Below the pieces are notes generated by a model, which ran no database searches, was not told where the DNA came from, and saw only the letters and a list, made by a program, of their open reading frames with translations. From Streptomyces zingiberis (GTDB lineage: Bacteria > Actinomycetota > Actinomycetes > Streptomycetales > Streptomycetaceae), in contig NZ_JAATEN010000006.1 in NCBI RefSeq assembly GCF_012034935.1, positions 1 to 64,000 of the forward strand: 64,000 nucleotides of DNA, given 5' to 3'. Of the stretch, positions 28,000-35,638 are shown piece after piece. The position numbers and the translations under genes are program-made. The first letter of the stretch is position 1; every line of letters starts with the position of its first letter.

Positions 28000-28509
28000 T
28001 CAGCTCTCGTCGAAGTCGCCGGCCGCGACGCGCAGCGGGCGGAGGAGGGCGAAGATCTCGCCGCACTCCTCGGCGTCGTAGGCGGTGAGGCCGAAGTCCA
28101 TCGCCATCAGGTCGCGGGTGGCGGCTTCCACGACCTCGCGTCCCTTGCCGGTGATGGCGGCGAGGGTGCCGCGTCCGTCGTTGGGGTTGGGCCGCTTGCC
28201 GACCAGGCCGGAGCGGACCAGCCGGTCCACCGTGTTGGTGACGGAGGTGGGGTGGACCATCAGCCGCTCGCCGATCTTGGACATCGGCAGTTCCCCGGCC
28301 TTGCTGAAGGTGAGCAGTACCAGCGCCTCGTAGCGGGCGAAGGTCAGGCCGTACGGCTTCACGACGGCGTCCACCTGTGCGAGCAGGATCTGCTGGGCCC
28401 GCATGATCGAGGTGATGGCCGCCATGGACGGCACGGACCCCCATCGCTGCTTCCAGAGGTCGTCGGCTCGGGCGATCGGATCGAACGACAGGCTGAGCGG
28501 CTTCGGCAC
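28000..28509 (-). CDS. MarR-family regulator
   Basis: Protein of 169 aa with the MarR fold: N-terminal dimer helix, winged HTH about 60-125 with LTFARYEALVLLTFSKAGELPMSKIGERLMVHPTSV recognition helix and the DGRGT wing. GTG 28509 is preceded at 6 nt by TAAGGT and no ribosome site, so probably leaderless. It is upstream of, and on the same strand as, the DUF3817 gene (144 nt apart), and divergent from the ArsR-like gene. Target genes unknown. Confidence 0.88.
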   Translation of the reverse strand: MPKPLSLSFDPIARADDLWKQRWGSVPSMAAITSIMRAQQILLAQVDAVVKPYGLTFARYEALVLLTFSKAGELPMSKIGERLMVHPTSVTNTVDRLVRSGLVGKRPNPNDGRGTLAAITGKGREVVEAATRDLMAMDFGLTAYDAEECGEIFALLRPLRVAAGDFDES

Positions 28510-28803
28510 GCCTCGACCTTAGCGGCCCTCCACAGGGCGGTCAGCTCCGTTCCGCATAGCGGTCGCCGTGCCCGCACGCGCCACCGTGGACGGTCCCGGA
28601 CGGCACCGGAGCAGCCCGGCCACCGCCCCCGTTCCACCGCCCGGCCACGCTCCCCCACCACCCACCCCCCACCGCCGTCAACACGGCGGTACGTCACGGT
28701 CGGCCAGGCATGTGACACGGACGGTGGGGTAGATCATTGCCGACATGGTTTCGGACACGGCCGAAGACGGGGCGGCCGGCAACTCCGGCGGAGGGCGGAC
28801 CGA
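28510..28803. other. Divergent region between the MarR and ArsR-like genes
   Basis: Contains the MarR -10 box (TAAGGT on the minus strand, 28516-28521) and, on the plus strand, a GTAGATCATT stretch near 28730 that could include a -10 element. The right end has GGAGGG before the ArsR-like start. No strong dyad was seen. Confidence 0.45.
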
Positions 28804-29808
28804 ATGTCGGGCATGTCAGGCGGCGCGTCGTACGAGCTGCGGTTCGGAGCGGGCGGAGTCCCGCGCTGCCGGTTCGCGGTCTCCCCGCTGTGGGAGACGC
28901 TGAGCGCGGTGCGCGCCCTGGACCGCCCGGGCGGGCCCGGCACGCGGCTGCCCTGGCTGCGCCGGATCCAGGTGGCGGCCACCGGCCTGGACCTCGCTCC
29001 GCTGGCGCTCCTCACCCCCGTGGGCGGCCCGGCCCCCGGCTTCCTCACCCCCCGTCCGGAGGATCCGTACACCCGGATCGACGACGAGCTGTCCCGGGTG
29101 CGTACGGCCGACCCGGCCCTGGCCCGCGGGCAGCTGGAGCACGCGCTGACCCGGACCCCGGGCGCGGCCGGCAGCCTGCGCGGACGGCGGATGCTGGACG
29201 ACCCGGGCCGGGCCGTGAAGGAACTGGCCGACCTGCTGGAGCTGGCCTGGCGGGCACTGATCGAGCCGGACTGGCCGCGCCTGCACGACCTCCTGGAGGC
29301 CGACACCGCCTTCCACGCCCGGCGCCTGTCGGACGGCGGGCCGGAGGCCCTGTTCGCCGAACTCCACCCGCACGTGCGGTGGACGGGTTCCGTATCGGCG
29401 CTGACGGTGGCAAACGCCGAGCCGGGGCCGCCCGAACCGGAGGACGCCGGGCTGCTGCTGGTGCCGAGCGTGTTCTGCCGGCCGGACCCGCTGGCCGGTG
29501 CCGGCGCCCCGTGGCGGCGGGCGCTGGTCTACCCGGCGCGGGGCGCCGGCGGGCTGTGGGAACGCCCCGCCGAACATCCGCCGGAGGTGCTGGCCCGGCT
29601 GCTCGGCCGCGGCCGAGCAGCCGTGCTCACCGCGCTGGAGGAGCCGGCGAGCACCACCGGTCTGGCCCGGCGGCTGGGCCTGGCCCCCTCCTCCGTCTCG
29701 GCGCATCTGTCGGCGCTGCGCGACGCCGGACTGCTGACCTCGCACCGCTACGGCCACCAGGTGCTGTACGAGCGCACACCGCTGGGGATCGCCCTGGCGG
29801 CGGGGTGA
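28804..29808 (+). CDS. ArsR-type winged-helix regulator with DUF5937 domain
   Basis: Protein of 334 aa. N-terminal DUF5937-like region about 8-250, starting YELRFGAGGVPRCRFAVSPLWETLSAVRAL, followed by a C-terminal winged HTH about 255-330 with RAAVLTALEEPASTTGLARRLGLAPSSVSAHLSALRDAGLL. Such proteins are one-component transcription factors of unknown ligand. ATG 28804 is favoured by the GGAGGGCGGACC sequence; ATG 28813 is also possible. No gene follows within 300 nt on the same strand. Confidence 0.85.
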   Translation: MSGMSGGASYELRFGAGGVPRCRFAVSPLWETLSAVRALDRPGGPGTRLPWLRRIQVAATGLDLAPLALLTPVGGPAPGFLTPRPEDPYTRIDDELSRVRTADPALARGQLEHALTRTPGAAGSLRGRRMLDDPGRAVKELADLLELAWRALIEPDWPRLHDLLEADTAFHARRLSDGGPEALFAELHPHVRWTGSVSALTVANAEPGPPEPEDAGLLLVPSVFCRPDPLAGAGAPWRRALVYPARGAGGLWERPAEHPPEVLARLLGRGRAAVLTALEEPASTTGLARRLGLAPSSVSAHLSALRDAGLLTSHRYGHQVLYERTPLGIALAAG

Positions 29809-30127
29809 CGCCCGACGCCGTGGCCGGGTGGGGCGCCTCCCGTCCGGCCGGGCCCGGGAGCCTCACGGCGAATCCGGACCGGCCGGTTCGCCACAGCGGG
29901 CAGCAGCATCAGGAACCCTCTCGGGCAGCAGCGCCGGACGCCGGCAGCCGAGACCCGGGCCACCGGCCCCCGCCGGACGGGGGCGGCCTCCCGGCGAACC
30001 GGATCAGCGCGCCCCCGGGGCGGAGGCCGACGGCCGGCGACGGGCGGCCCCATGGCGGCCCGGACCACCGTCCCCTCCCGGCCGGCGGCGGAGGCCGGTG
30101 GCAGGGCGCGGACGTACCCCCGTCCGG
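29809..30127. other. Convergent spacer
   Basis: A 319-nt gap between the ArsR-like gene and the second DUF3817 gene. It is GC-rich and shows no coding sequence, repeat or strong hairpin that I can support. Confidence 0.5.
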
Positions 30128-30472
30128 TCAGGCGTTGACGACGCCTTCACGGCGGGCCCGGGCGGCGATGGCGCCGGCCTCCTCCTCGCGGCGCAGCAGC
30201 CGCTCGGCGTAGAAGCCCCCGACGGGGATCACCGACAGCACGGTGTAGAGCAGCGGCTTCTTCACGGGCCACTTGGCCCGGTTCCAGGCGTCGGCCAGGA
30301 CCACCAGGAAGACGACCACCAGCAGGCCGTGCACCGCGCCCATCACCGGAACGGCGTTGAACTCGGTGGTGCGCTTGAGCACCGAGCAGACCAGCAGGAC
30401 GAGGAAGGAGACGGCCTCGACGGCGGAGACGATACGGAGCCGGCGGATCGCGGCGGCGGTCTTGATGTCCAC
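30128..30472 (-). CDS. DUF3817 small membrane protein (second copy)
   Basis: Protein of 114 aa with three hydrophobic helices and the DUF3817 pattern GAVHGLLVVVFLVVLADAWNRAKW. GTG 30472 has GAGAGG upstream, unlike the leaderless first copy. Paralogue of 27524-27856; the two share the overall pattern but little exact sequence, so the duplication is old or both came separately. It is divergent from the AIM24 operon. Confidence 0.85.
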   Translation of the reverse strand: MDIKTAAAIRRLRIVSAVEAVSFLVLLVCSVLKRTTEFNAVPVMGAVHGLLVVVFLVVLADAWNRAKWPVKKPLLYTVLSVIPVGGFYAERLLRREEEAGAIAARARREGVVNA

Positions 30473-30738
30473 GGGGAACCTCTCTGGCGGACGGTACGGC
30501 CGCGCCGGGGTGTCGGCGGACGGCCGGGGTGGCGGAGCTTGTGAACGGCTGCACAAGCAGTCCCATTCTGACAGCAGGGCCCGGCGGAGGGCCGCCGGGG
30601 TGGCGGGTGGGGCGCGTCCGAGGGGGCGCCGCCGGCGCCACGGCCCGGAGCCGGCGAGGTGTCTCCGGCAGGAGCCGGGACCGCCTCCTGCCGGAGACAC
30701 CCTGTCGGGAGGGCCCCCGCTGCGGATACGGTCAGGGC
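30473..30738. other. Divergent region with 17-bp perfect hairpin
   Basis: Region between DUF3817 (minus) and the AIM24 operon (plus). It must contain promoters for both. The perfect hairpin 30658-30701 is described separately. A GATACG box (30725-30730) lies 8 nt before the AIM24 GTG. Confidence 0.5.
30658..30701. promoter_or_regulatory. 17-bp perfect inverted repeat upstream of the AIM24 operon
   Basis: Arms 30658-30674 (starting GGTGTCTCCGG) and 30685-30701 are perfect complements around a 10-nt loop. Because both flanking genes are divergent it cannot be an ordinary 3' terminator of either; it may be an operator or a leader element ending 37 nt before the first AIM24 start. Confidence 0.6.
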
Positions 30739-31377
30739 GTGGCGCAGTTCCGATTGCAAGGCAGCAAAGTACTCGCCGTCGACCTGGCCGGGGAGTCCGT
30801 CAAGGCCAGGAACGGCGCGATGATCGCGTACGACGGCCGGATGGACTTCAAGAAGCTGACCGGGGGCGGCGAGGGCCTGCGGGGGATGGTCACCCGCAGG
30901 CTCACCGGGGAGCAGATGGAGATGATGGAGGTACGGGGGGAGGGCACCTGCTGGTTCGCCGACCGGGCCACGGAGATCAACCTGGTCCCGTTGCGCGGCG
31001 AGAAGCTCCATGTGGAGGCGAGCAATCTGCTCGCGGCCGACGCGGGACTCCGCACGGGCACGGTCTTCACCGGGCTGCGCGGGGCGTCCCAGGGGAACGG
31101 GCTGTTCACCACGGTGGTGGAGGGCACCGGCCAGGCGGCGATCACCTCCGACGGCCCGGCCGTGGTGCTCCGGGTGGCGCCCGGCCATCCGCTGCGGGTG
31201 GACCCGGGGGCGTACGTCGCCCACACGGGCAAGCTGCGCCAGGAGCTGCAGACGGGAGTGACCTTCCGCACCGTGATCGGTGAGGGCTCCGGGGAGGCGT
31301 TCCAGATCCGCTTCGAGGGTGAGGGCCTGGTCTGGGTGCAGCCCAGCGAGCGGAACACGGTCGGGGGGCAGCTCTGA
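30739..31377 (+). CDS. AIM24-family protein, copy 1
   Basis: Protein of 212 aa of the AIM24/TIGR00266 family, built almost entirely of beta strands, function unknown in bacteria. Family patterns: VKARNGAMIAYDGRMDF, WFADRATEINLVPL, LHVEASNLLAAD and RVDPGAYVAHTG. GTG 30739 with CAGGG just upstream. The stop and the ATG of copy 2 overlap by one base (TGATG). First of three coupled paralogues. Confidence 0.88.
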   Translation: MAQFRLQGSKVLAVDLAGESVKARNGAMIAYDGRMDFKKLTGGGEGLRGMVTRRLTGEQMEMMEVRGEGTCWFADRATEINLVPLRGEKLHVEASNLLAADAGLRTGTVFTGLRGASQGNGLFTTVVEGTGQAAITSDGPAVVLRVAPGHPLRVDPGAYVAHTGKLRQELQTGVTFRTVIGEGSGEAFQIRFEGEGLVWVQPSERNTVGGQL

Positions 31378-32027
31378 TGGCGTTCCGGGAGATCAACGCG
31401 AAGCTGGTCGAGGCGCGGGTGACGCCCGGCACGAAGCTGTTCAGCCAGCGCGGGGCCATGATCGCCTACCGGGGTCAGGTCACCTTCACCCCCGATCTGA
31501 CCGGCGGGCAGGGCGGCGTGCTGTCGATGATCGGCCGCCGGGTGGCGGGGGAGGCGGCACCGCTGATGACCGTCGAGGGCGACGGCACGGTGATGTTCGG
31601 CCACGGCGGTCACGAGATCCAGGTCATCGAGCTCTCCGGGGACACCCTCCACGTCGAGGCGGACCGGCTGCTGGCCTTCGACGGCTCCCTGGGCCGGCAG
31701 ACGGTGTTCCTCGGCTCGCAGGGCGGGGTGATGGGCATGGTGCGCGGGCAGGTCACCGGCCAGGGCCTGTTCACCACGGCGCTCAGCGGCCACGGCTCGG
31801 TGGCGGTGATGGCGCACGGCGGGGTGATCGAGCTGCCGATCCGCACGGGCCGGCCCGTGCGCGTCGACCCGCAGGCGTACGTGGCGCACCACGGGGACGT
31901 GCGCAACAAGCTCACCGCGGCGCTGGGCTGGCGCGAACTGGTCGGCCGCGGCTCGGGGGAGGCCTTCCAGCTCGAACTCTCGGGAAGCGGCATGGTGTAC
32001 GTCCAGGCATCGGAGGAGAAGCTGTGA
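31377..32027 (+). CDS. AIM24-family protein, copy 2
   Basis: Protein of 216 aa, paralogue of its two neighbours. It repeats the same landmarks: SQRGAMIAYRGQVTFT, MFGHGGHEIQVIEL, LHVEADRLLAFDGSL, RVDPQAYVAHHGDV, and a C-terminal FQLELSGSGMVYVQASE. Start and stop overlap the flanking genes (TGATG upstream, GTGA downstream), so all three proteins are probably made together and may form a hetero-oligomer. Confidence 0.9.
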   Translation: MAFREINAKLVEARVTPGTKLFSQRGAMIAYRGQVTFTPDLTGGQGGVLSMIGRRVAGEAAPLMTVEGDGTVMFGHGGHEIQVIELSGDTLHVEADRLLAFDGSLGRQTVFLGSQGGVMGMVRGQVTGQGLFTTALSGHGSVAVMAHGGVIELPIRTGRPVRVDPQAYVAHHGDVRNKLTAALGWRELVGRGSGEAFQLELSGSGMVYVQASEEKL

Positions 32028-32809
32028 CCGGCCCGGTGGTGTACGACCCGCAGACCCTGCCGGCCGACGACAACGTGGACGCCTACACCTTCTGCGTGGC
32101 GCTGGACGGCCAGTGGTTCCTCCAGAAGGGGAAGATGATCGCCTACTACGGGGAGATCACCTTCGACGGCGTCGGCCACGGCCGTCTCGACCGGCTGGTG
32201 GCGGGCAGCTTCCACTCCCCGCTGCACGCCGCGGACTGGGTGGTGGCCGAGGGCCGGGGCCGGATGCTCCTCGCCGACCGGGCCTTCGACGTCAACTCCT
32301 TCGACCTGGAGGACGGGAACCTCACCATCCGGTCGGGGAACCTGCTGGCCTTCCAGCCGGGGCTGTCGCTCAAGCAGTCGATCATCCCGGGCTTCCTCAC
32401 CCTGATCGGGACGGGGAAGTTCGTGGCCGCCTCGAACGGCCCGGTGGTCTTCGTGGAACCACCGATCCGGGTGGACCCGCAGGCGCTGGTGGGCTGGGCC
32501 GACTGCCCCTCGCCGTGCCACCACTACGACCACGGATATCTCCGCGGGGTGCTGGGCGGCGTCCGGGCGCTGACCGGGATCGGCGGGGCGTCCGGCGAGG
32601 AGCACCAGTTCGAGTTCACCGGCGCCGGTCAGGTGCTGCTGCAATCCACGGAGCAGTTGCTGGACGAGCGCGCGACGGGCGGCGTCCCCGGGGAGCCGGG
32701 GGTGCCGGGCGGCGGCCACCGGGCGGGGCCGTCCGGTGCTCCGGGAACCCCCGGAGGGCCGCAGTCCCCCGGCGGCCTGGGGGGTCTGCAACGCCGCTTC
32801 GGTCTGTGA
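32024..32809 (+). CDS. AIM24-family protein, copy 3, with Gly/Pro tail
   Basis: Protein of 261 aa. Same beta-strand family core (FLQKGKMIAYYGEITFDG, IRSGNLLAFQPGLS, RVDPQALVGWADCP) but more divergent: an extra CPSPCHHYDHGY segment with two Cys and two His that could bind a metal, and a disordered Gly/Pro tail of about 45 aa at the C-terminus. GTG 32024 overlaps the previous stop. No partner of known function is nearby. Confidence 0.88.
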   Translation: MTGPVVYDPQTLPADDNVDAYTFCVALDGQWFLQKGKMIAYYGEITFDGVGHGRLDRLVAGSFHSPLHAADWVVAEGRGRMLLADRAFDVNSFDLEDGNLTIRSGNLLAFQPGLSLKQSIIPGFLTLIGTGKFVAASNGPVVFVEPPIRVDPQALVGWADCPSPCHHYDHGYLRGVLGGVRALTGIGGASGEEHQFEFTGAGQVLLQSTEQLLDERATGGVPGEPGVPGGGHRAGPSGAPGTPGGPQSPGGLGGLQRRFGL

Positions 32810-32920
32810 GCAGCGCCACGCGGAATGTAACGTAATCCGAACACCTGCCCTGATCCGGCCGGGGGCGAGAACGCCGGCGGGGGCAGTCCGCCATTGGTCC
32901 GTAATTCAACTTTCTTTGGG

Positions 32921-32926
32921 TAGAAT
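32921..32926 (+). promoter_or_regulatory. -10 box of leaderless marR
   Basis: TAGAAT lies 6 nt before the ATG within an AT-rich patch (32903-32935) that stands out from the surrounding GC-rich DNA. No good -35 at standard distance is visible, which may indicate an activated promoter or another sigma factor. Confidence 0.55.
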
Positions 32927-32932
32927 ATACAT

Positions 32933-33406
32933 ATGGAGACCGAGACGGCCACCCGCTGGCTCACCGATGAGGAACAGCGCGCCTGGCGCACCCATCTGGA
33001 CGTCAGCAGACTGCTGACGCACCAACTGGAGAAGGATCTGCAGCCGTTCGGCCTGACCATCAACGACTACGAGATCCTGGTCAACCTCTCCGAGTCCGCC
33101 GGGCTGCGGATGCGGATGAGCGATCTGGCCGGTGCCACCCTCCAGTCGAAGAGCAGACTCTCGCACCAGATCACCCGCATGGAGACCTCGGGTCTGGTCC
33201 GCCGGGAGAACTGCGAGTCCGACCGCCGCGGCCTGTACGCGGTCCTCACCGACCACGGGGCGGAGGTCATGCGGGAGGTCGCGCCGCACCATGTGGCCTC
33301 CGTACGGCGCCACTTCATCGACCTGATGCCGGCCGGTGACCTGGAGGCGCTGCGGAGGACGCTCACCCCCGTCGCCGAACACCTCCGCGAGCAGCGGGCG
33401 GGGTGA
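32933..33406 (+). CDS. MarR-family regulator
   Basis: Protein of 157 aa. N-terminal dimerisation helices, winged HTH about 45-115 with LTINDYEILVNLSES, MRMSDLAGATLQSKSRLSHQITRMETSGLV and the SDRRGLYAVLT wing. ATG 32933 lies directly after an AT-rich leader with TAGAAT. It is convergent with an SDR gene whose frame runs on across it on the other strand, so the 3' part of marR may be covered by antisense transcription. Confidence 0.88.
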   Translation: METETATRWLTDEEQRAWRTHLDVSRLLTHQLEKDLQPFGLTINDYEILVNLSESAGLRMRMSDLAGATLQSKSRLSHQITRMETSGLVRRENCESDRRGLYAVLTDHGAEVMREVAPHHVASVRRHFIDLMPAGDLEALRRTLTPVAEHLREQRAG

Positions 33407-34482
33407 CCCCGGCCGGGGGACACCCCCGGACCCATGGAGGAGGCGGGCGTACCGCTTCCGGGTCCGGGGCGTCCCCGCGAGCGTGAGACCGAGGGGCCAC
33501 GGCTCCGGATCGTCCGTGGCGCCGCCGTACGGCCGGTCGCCACGGACGTCCTGTGTCCACCCGGGCCCTCCGCGCGGTGGGCCGTTCCGATGCCGTTCCG
33601 TGGCCGCCCCGTGCGGTGGCGGGCCCGGTCCGCGCGGACGGCCGCCAGGACGGCGGGACGAGGGCAGGACGGCCCCCGGACGCGGCCCCGCCAGCCCTGG
33701 CGGGTGGGGAGAACGGCCACCTGCTGCAGGTTCACGTGGCGGGGCAGCGCCGCGGTGAAGGCGACGATCTCCGCTATGTCCTGCGGCCGCAGGAACTCGA
33801 TGTCCCCCTCCGCCCCGGCGTACCAGTCCCGGGCGCCCTGATCGGTCACCTTCTCCCACAGGTCGGTGCCGACGATGCCCGGCTCCAGGGCGCTGACCCG
33901 CACGTCCTTCGGCCCCAGTTCGGTCCGGAGGTGCCGGGTGAGGTGGGAGACGAACGCCTTGCTCGCCCCGTAGACCGCGAAGGTCGGGAAGAGGTACTGC
34001 GCGGCGATCGACGAGGTGTTGACCAGATCGGCGGGCTCCCCCGCCGCGGCTGCAGCGACCAGATCGTCCACGAAGGTGTTCAGCGTGGTCAGAGCGGCGG
34101 TGATGTTGATGTCCACCTGCTGCTGCCACTGGTCGGCGCGGTGCTCGGTCACCGGTCCCGGGAGCATGATGCCCGCGTTGTTGAAGACCAGGTTGGGGCG
34201 GCCGAGTTCGGCGCGGATCCGCTCGGCGGCCCGGACGACCGCGTCGGGGTCGGTCACATCGACGGTCAGCGCGAGGGCCGTGCCGCCGTCGGCCGTGATC
34301 CGCCGCGCGAGGCTCTCCAGCTTGTCGGTGCTCCGTGCCAGCAGGGCGACCTTGGCGCCGCGGGAGGCGAGCACCTCCGCCGTGTGGGCACCGATCCCGC
34401 CCGAGGCGCCGGTGACGACGGCGACACGGCCTTCCAGGGAGGAGAGGACCGTCTTGGTGGTCGGAACCGTCTTGGTGGTCAT
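33067..34482 (-). CDS. SDR-family oxidoreductase with abnormal C-terminal run-on
   Basis: NAD(P)-dependent short-chain dehydrogenase/reductase, substrate unknown. Core about 1-263: TGASGGIG cofactor motif (24-31), NNAG (101-104), catalytic Ser (NTSS, about 157) and YGASK (171-175), and PGIVGTDL. Relatives end close to LPTRQGW, about residue 264 (position about 33691). Here no stop occurs and the frame continues about 208 residues of Arg/Pro/Ser-rich sequence antisense to marR. Either the stop was lost, a frameshift exists near 33690, or termination fails to be seen by eye. I annotate the full frame but regard 33691-34482 as the functional part. ATG 34482 has a weak GAAAGG site. Confidence 0.8.
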   Translation of the reverse strand: MTTKTVPTTKTVLSSLEGRVAVVTGASGGIGAHTAEVLASRGAKVALLARSTDKLESLARRITADGGTALALTVDVTDPDAVVRAAERIRAELGRPNLVFNNAGIMLPGPVTEHRADQWQQQVDINITAALTTLNTFVDDLVAAAAAGEPADLVNTSSIAAQYLFPTFAVYGASKAFVSHLTRHLRTELGPKDVRVSALEPGIVGTDLWEKVTDQGARDWYAGAEGDIEFLRPQDIAEIVAFTAALPRHVNLQQVAVLPTRQGWRGRVRGPSCPRPAVLAAVRADRARHRTGRPRNGIGTAHRAEGPGGHRTSVATGRTAAPRTIRSRGPSVSRSRGRPGPGSGTPASSMGPGVSPGRGHPARCSRRCSATGVSVLRSASRSPAGIRSMKWRRTEATWCGATSRMTSAPWSVRTAYRPRRSDSQFSRRTRPEVSMRVIWCESLLFDWRVAPARSLIRIRSPADSERLTRIS

Positions 34483-34690
34483 GGGAGTGTCAGCCTTTCG
34501 TGGTCCGCTGGTGCGCGAGGGCCCGGTCCGGGTCCTCCGCCGGCGCGAGGGCCCGGTCAGGGGCTCCCGGCTCCTCCACACAACCACCGCCCGGCCGCTC
34601 GGAAAGCGGTGTGCCGGTCCCTCCCGGGGCTGGTACCGACAGGGCCACTTTGCGGTGGTTCGACCTGCCTCCGGCGCCGATACTGGAACG

Positions 34691-35563
34691 GTGGAGCACA
34701 CCAAGGAGATCGCCGACTTCCTGCGCGGCAGGCGCGCCCGGCTCACGCCCGGCGAGGCCGGGCTGACCGACGACGGGCGCGCCCGCCGGGTCCCCGGCCT
34801 GCGCCGTGACGAGGTCGCGCGGCTGGCGGGGGTGAGCTCCGAGTACTACACCCGGCTCGAACAGGGGCGGTCCGCCAATCCCTCGCCGGAGGTGCTGGAC
34901 GCCCTGGCCCGCGCGCTGCGCCTGGATGAGACCGAGCGCGAGTACCTGTCCGGCCTGTGGGCCCGGAAGCGCGGCGCCCGCCGCACGCCCGAGCCTCCGC
35001 AGCGGATACGGCCGGGCGTGGGCCTGACCCTGGACGCCCTCGAACGCGTGCCGGCGTTCGTGCTCGGGAGGCGTACCGAGGTGCTCGCGTCCAACCGGCT
35101 CGCGCGGGCCGTCCTCACCGACTTCGACGCCCTCCCCGCGACGAAGCGGCAGCTCGCCCGGTGGACACTGCTCGATCCGGAGGCCCGCGAGCGCTGCCTC
35201 GACTGGGAACGGCTCGCCGCGGACACCGTGGCCATCCTGCGCTTCGAAGCCGGCCGCCACCCCGGCGACCGGCGCCTGGCCGATCTGGTCGGCGAACTGA
35301 CCCTCGGCTGCCCCGAGTTCACGGGCTGGTGGAACGACCACCGGGTGCTCCTGCGCACCCACGGCACCAAGCGCTACCACCACCCCGACGCGGGCGACCT
35401 CACCTTCGCCTACGAGTCCTTCGCCATCCCCGGCAGCCCGGGCCAGACCCTCTGCGTCTACAACGCCGAACCGGGCTCGGCGACCGCGAGGGCGCTCCGC
35501 TTCCTCGGCGACTGGGCCACCCCGCACCCGGACACGGAGACGGACACGGCCCAGGCGGGGTGA
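34691..35563 (+). CDS. XRE-family regulator with MmyB-like ligand domain
   Basis: Protein of 290 aa. N-terminal HTH about 5-90 (RRVPGLRRDEVARLAGVSSEYYTRLEQGRSANPSPEVL), then an MmyB-like PAS-fold domain about 105-275 with DALERVPAFVLGRRTEVLASNRLA and CPEFTGWWNDHRV. MmyB domains bind small, often fatty, ligands; such regulators commonly sit beside an SDR enzyme, as here (divergent, 208 nt). Likely controls that SDR gene; inference from layout. GTG 34691 has GATACT 6 nt upstream and no clear ribosome site. Confidence 0.9.
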   Translation: MEHTKEIADFLRGRRARLTPGEAGLTDDGRARRVPGLRRDEVARLAGVSSEYYTRLEQGRSANPSPEVLDALARALRLDETEREYLSGLWARKRGARRTPEPPQRIRPGVGLTLDALERVPAFVLGRRTEVLASNRLARAVLTDFDALPATKRQLARWTLLDPEARERCLDWERLAADTVAILRFEAGRHPGDRRLADLVGELTLGCPEFTGWWNDHRVLLRTHGTKRYHHPDAGDLTFAYESFAIPGSPGQTLCVYNAEPGSATARALRFLGDWATPHPDTETDTAQAG

Positions 35564-35638
35564 GACCCGAACTCCGGGGGGGGGAACCGGGTCACTTACC
35601 TGCCGGGAGGGGCCGGGACGGCGGTGGCGAGGGGACCG

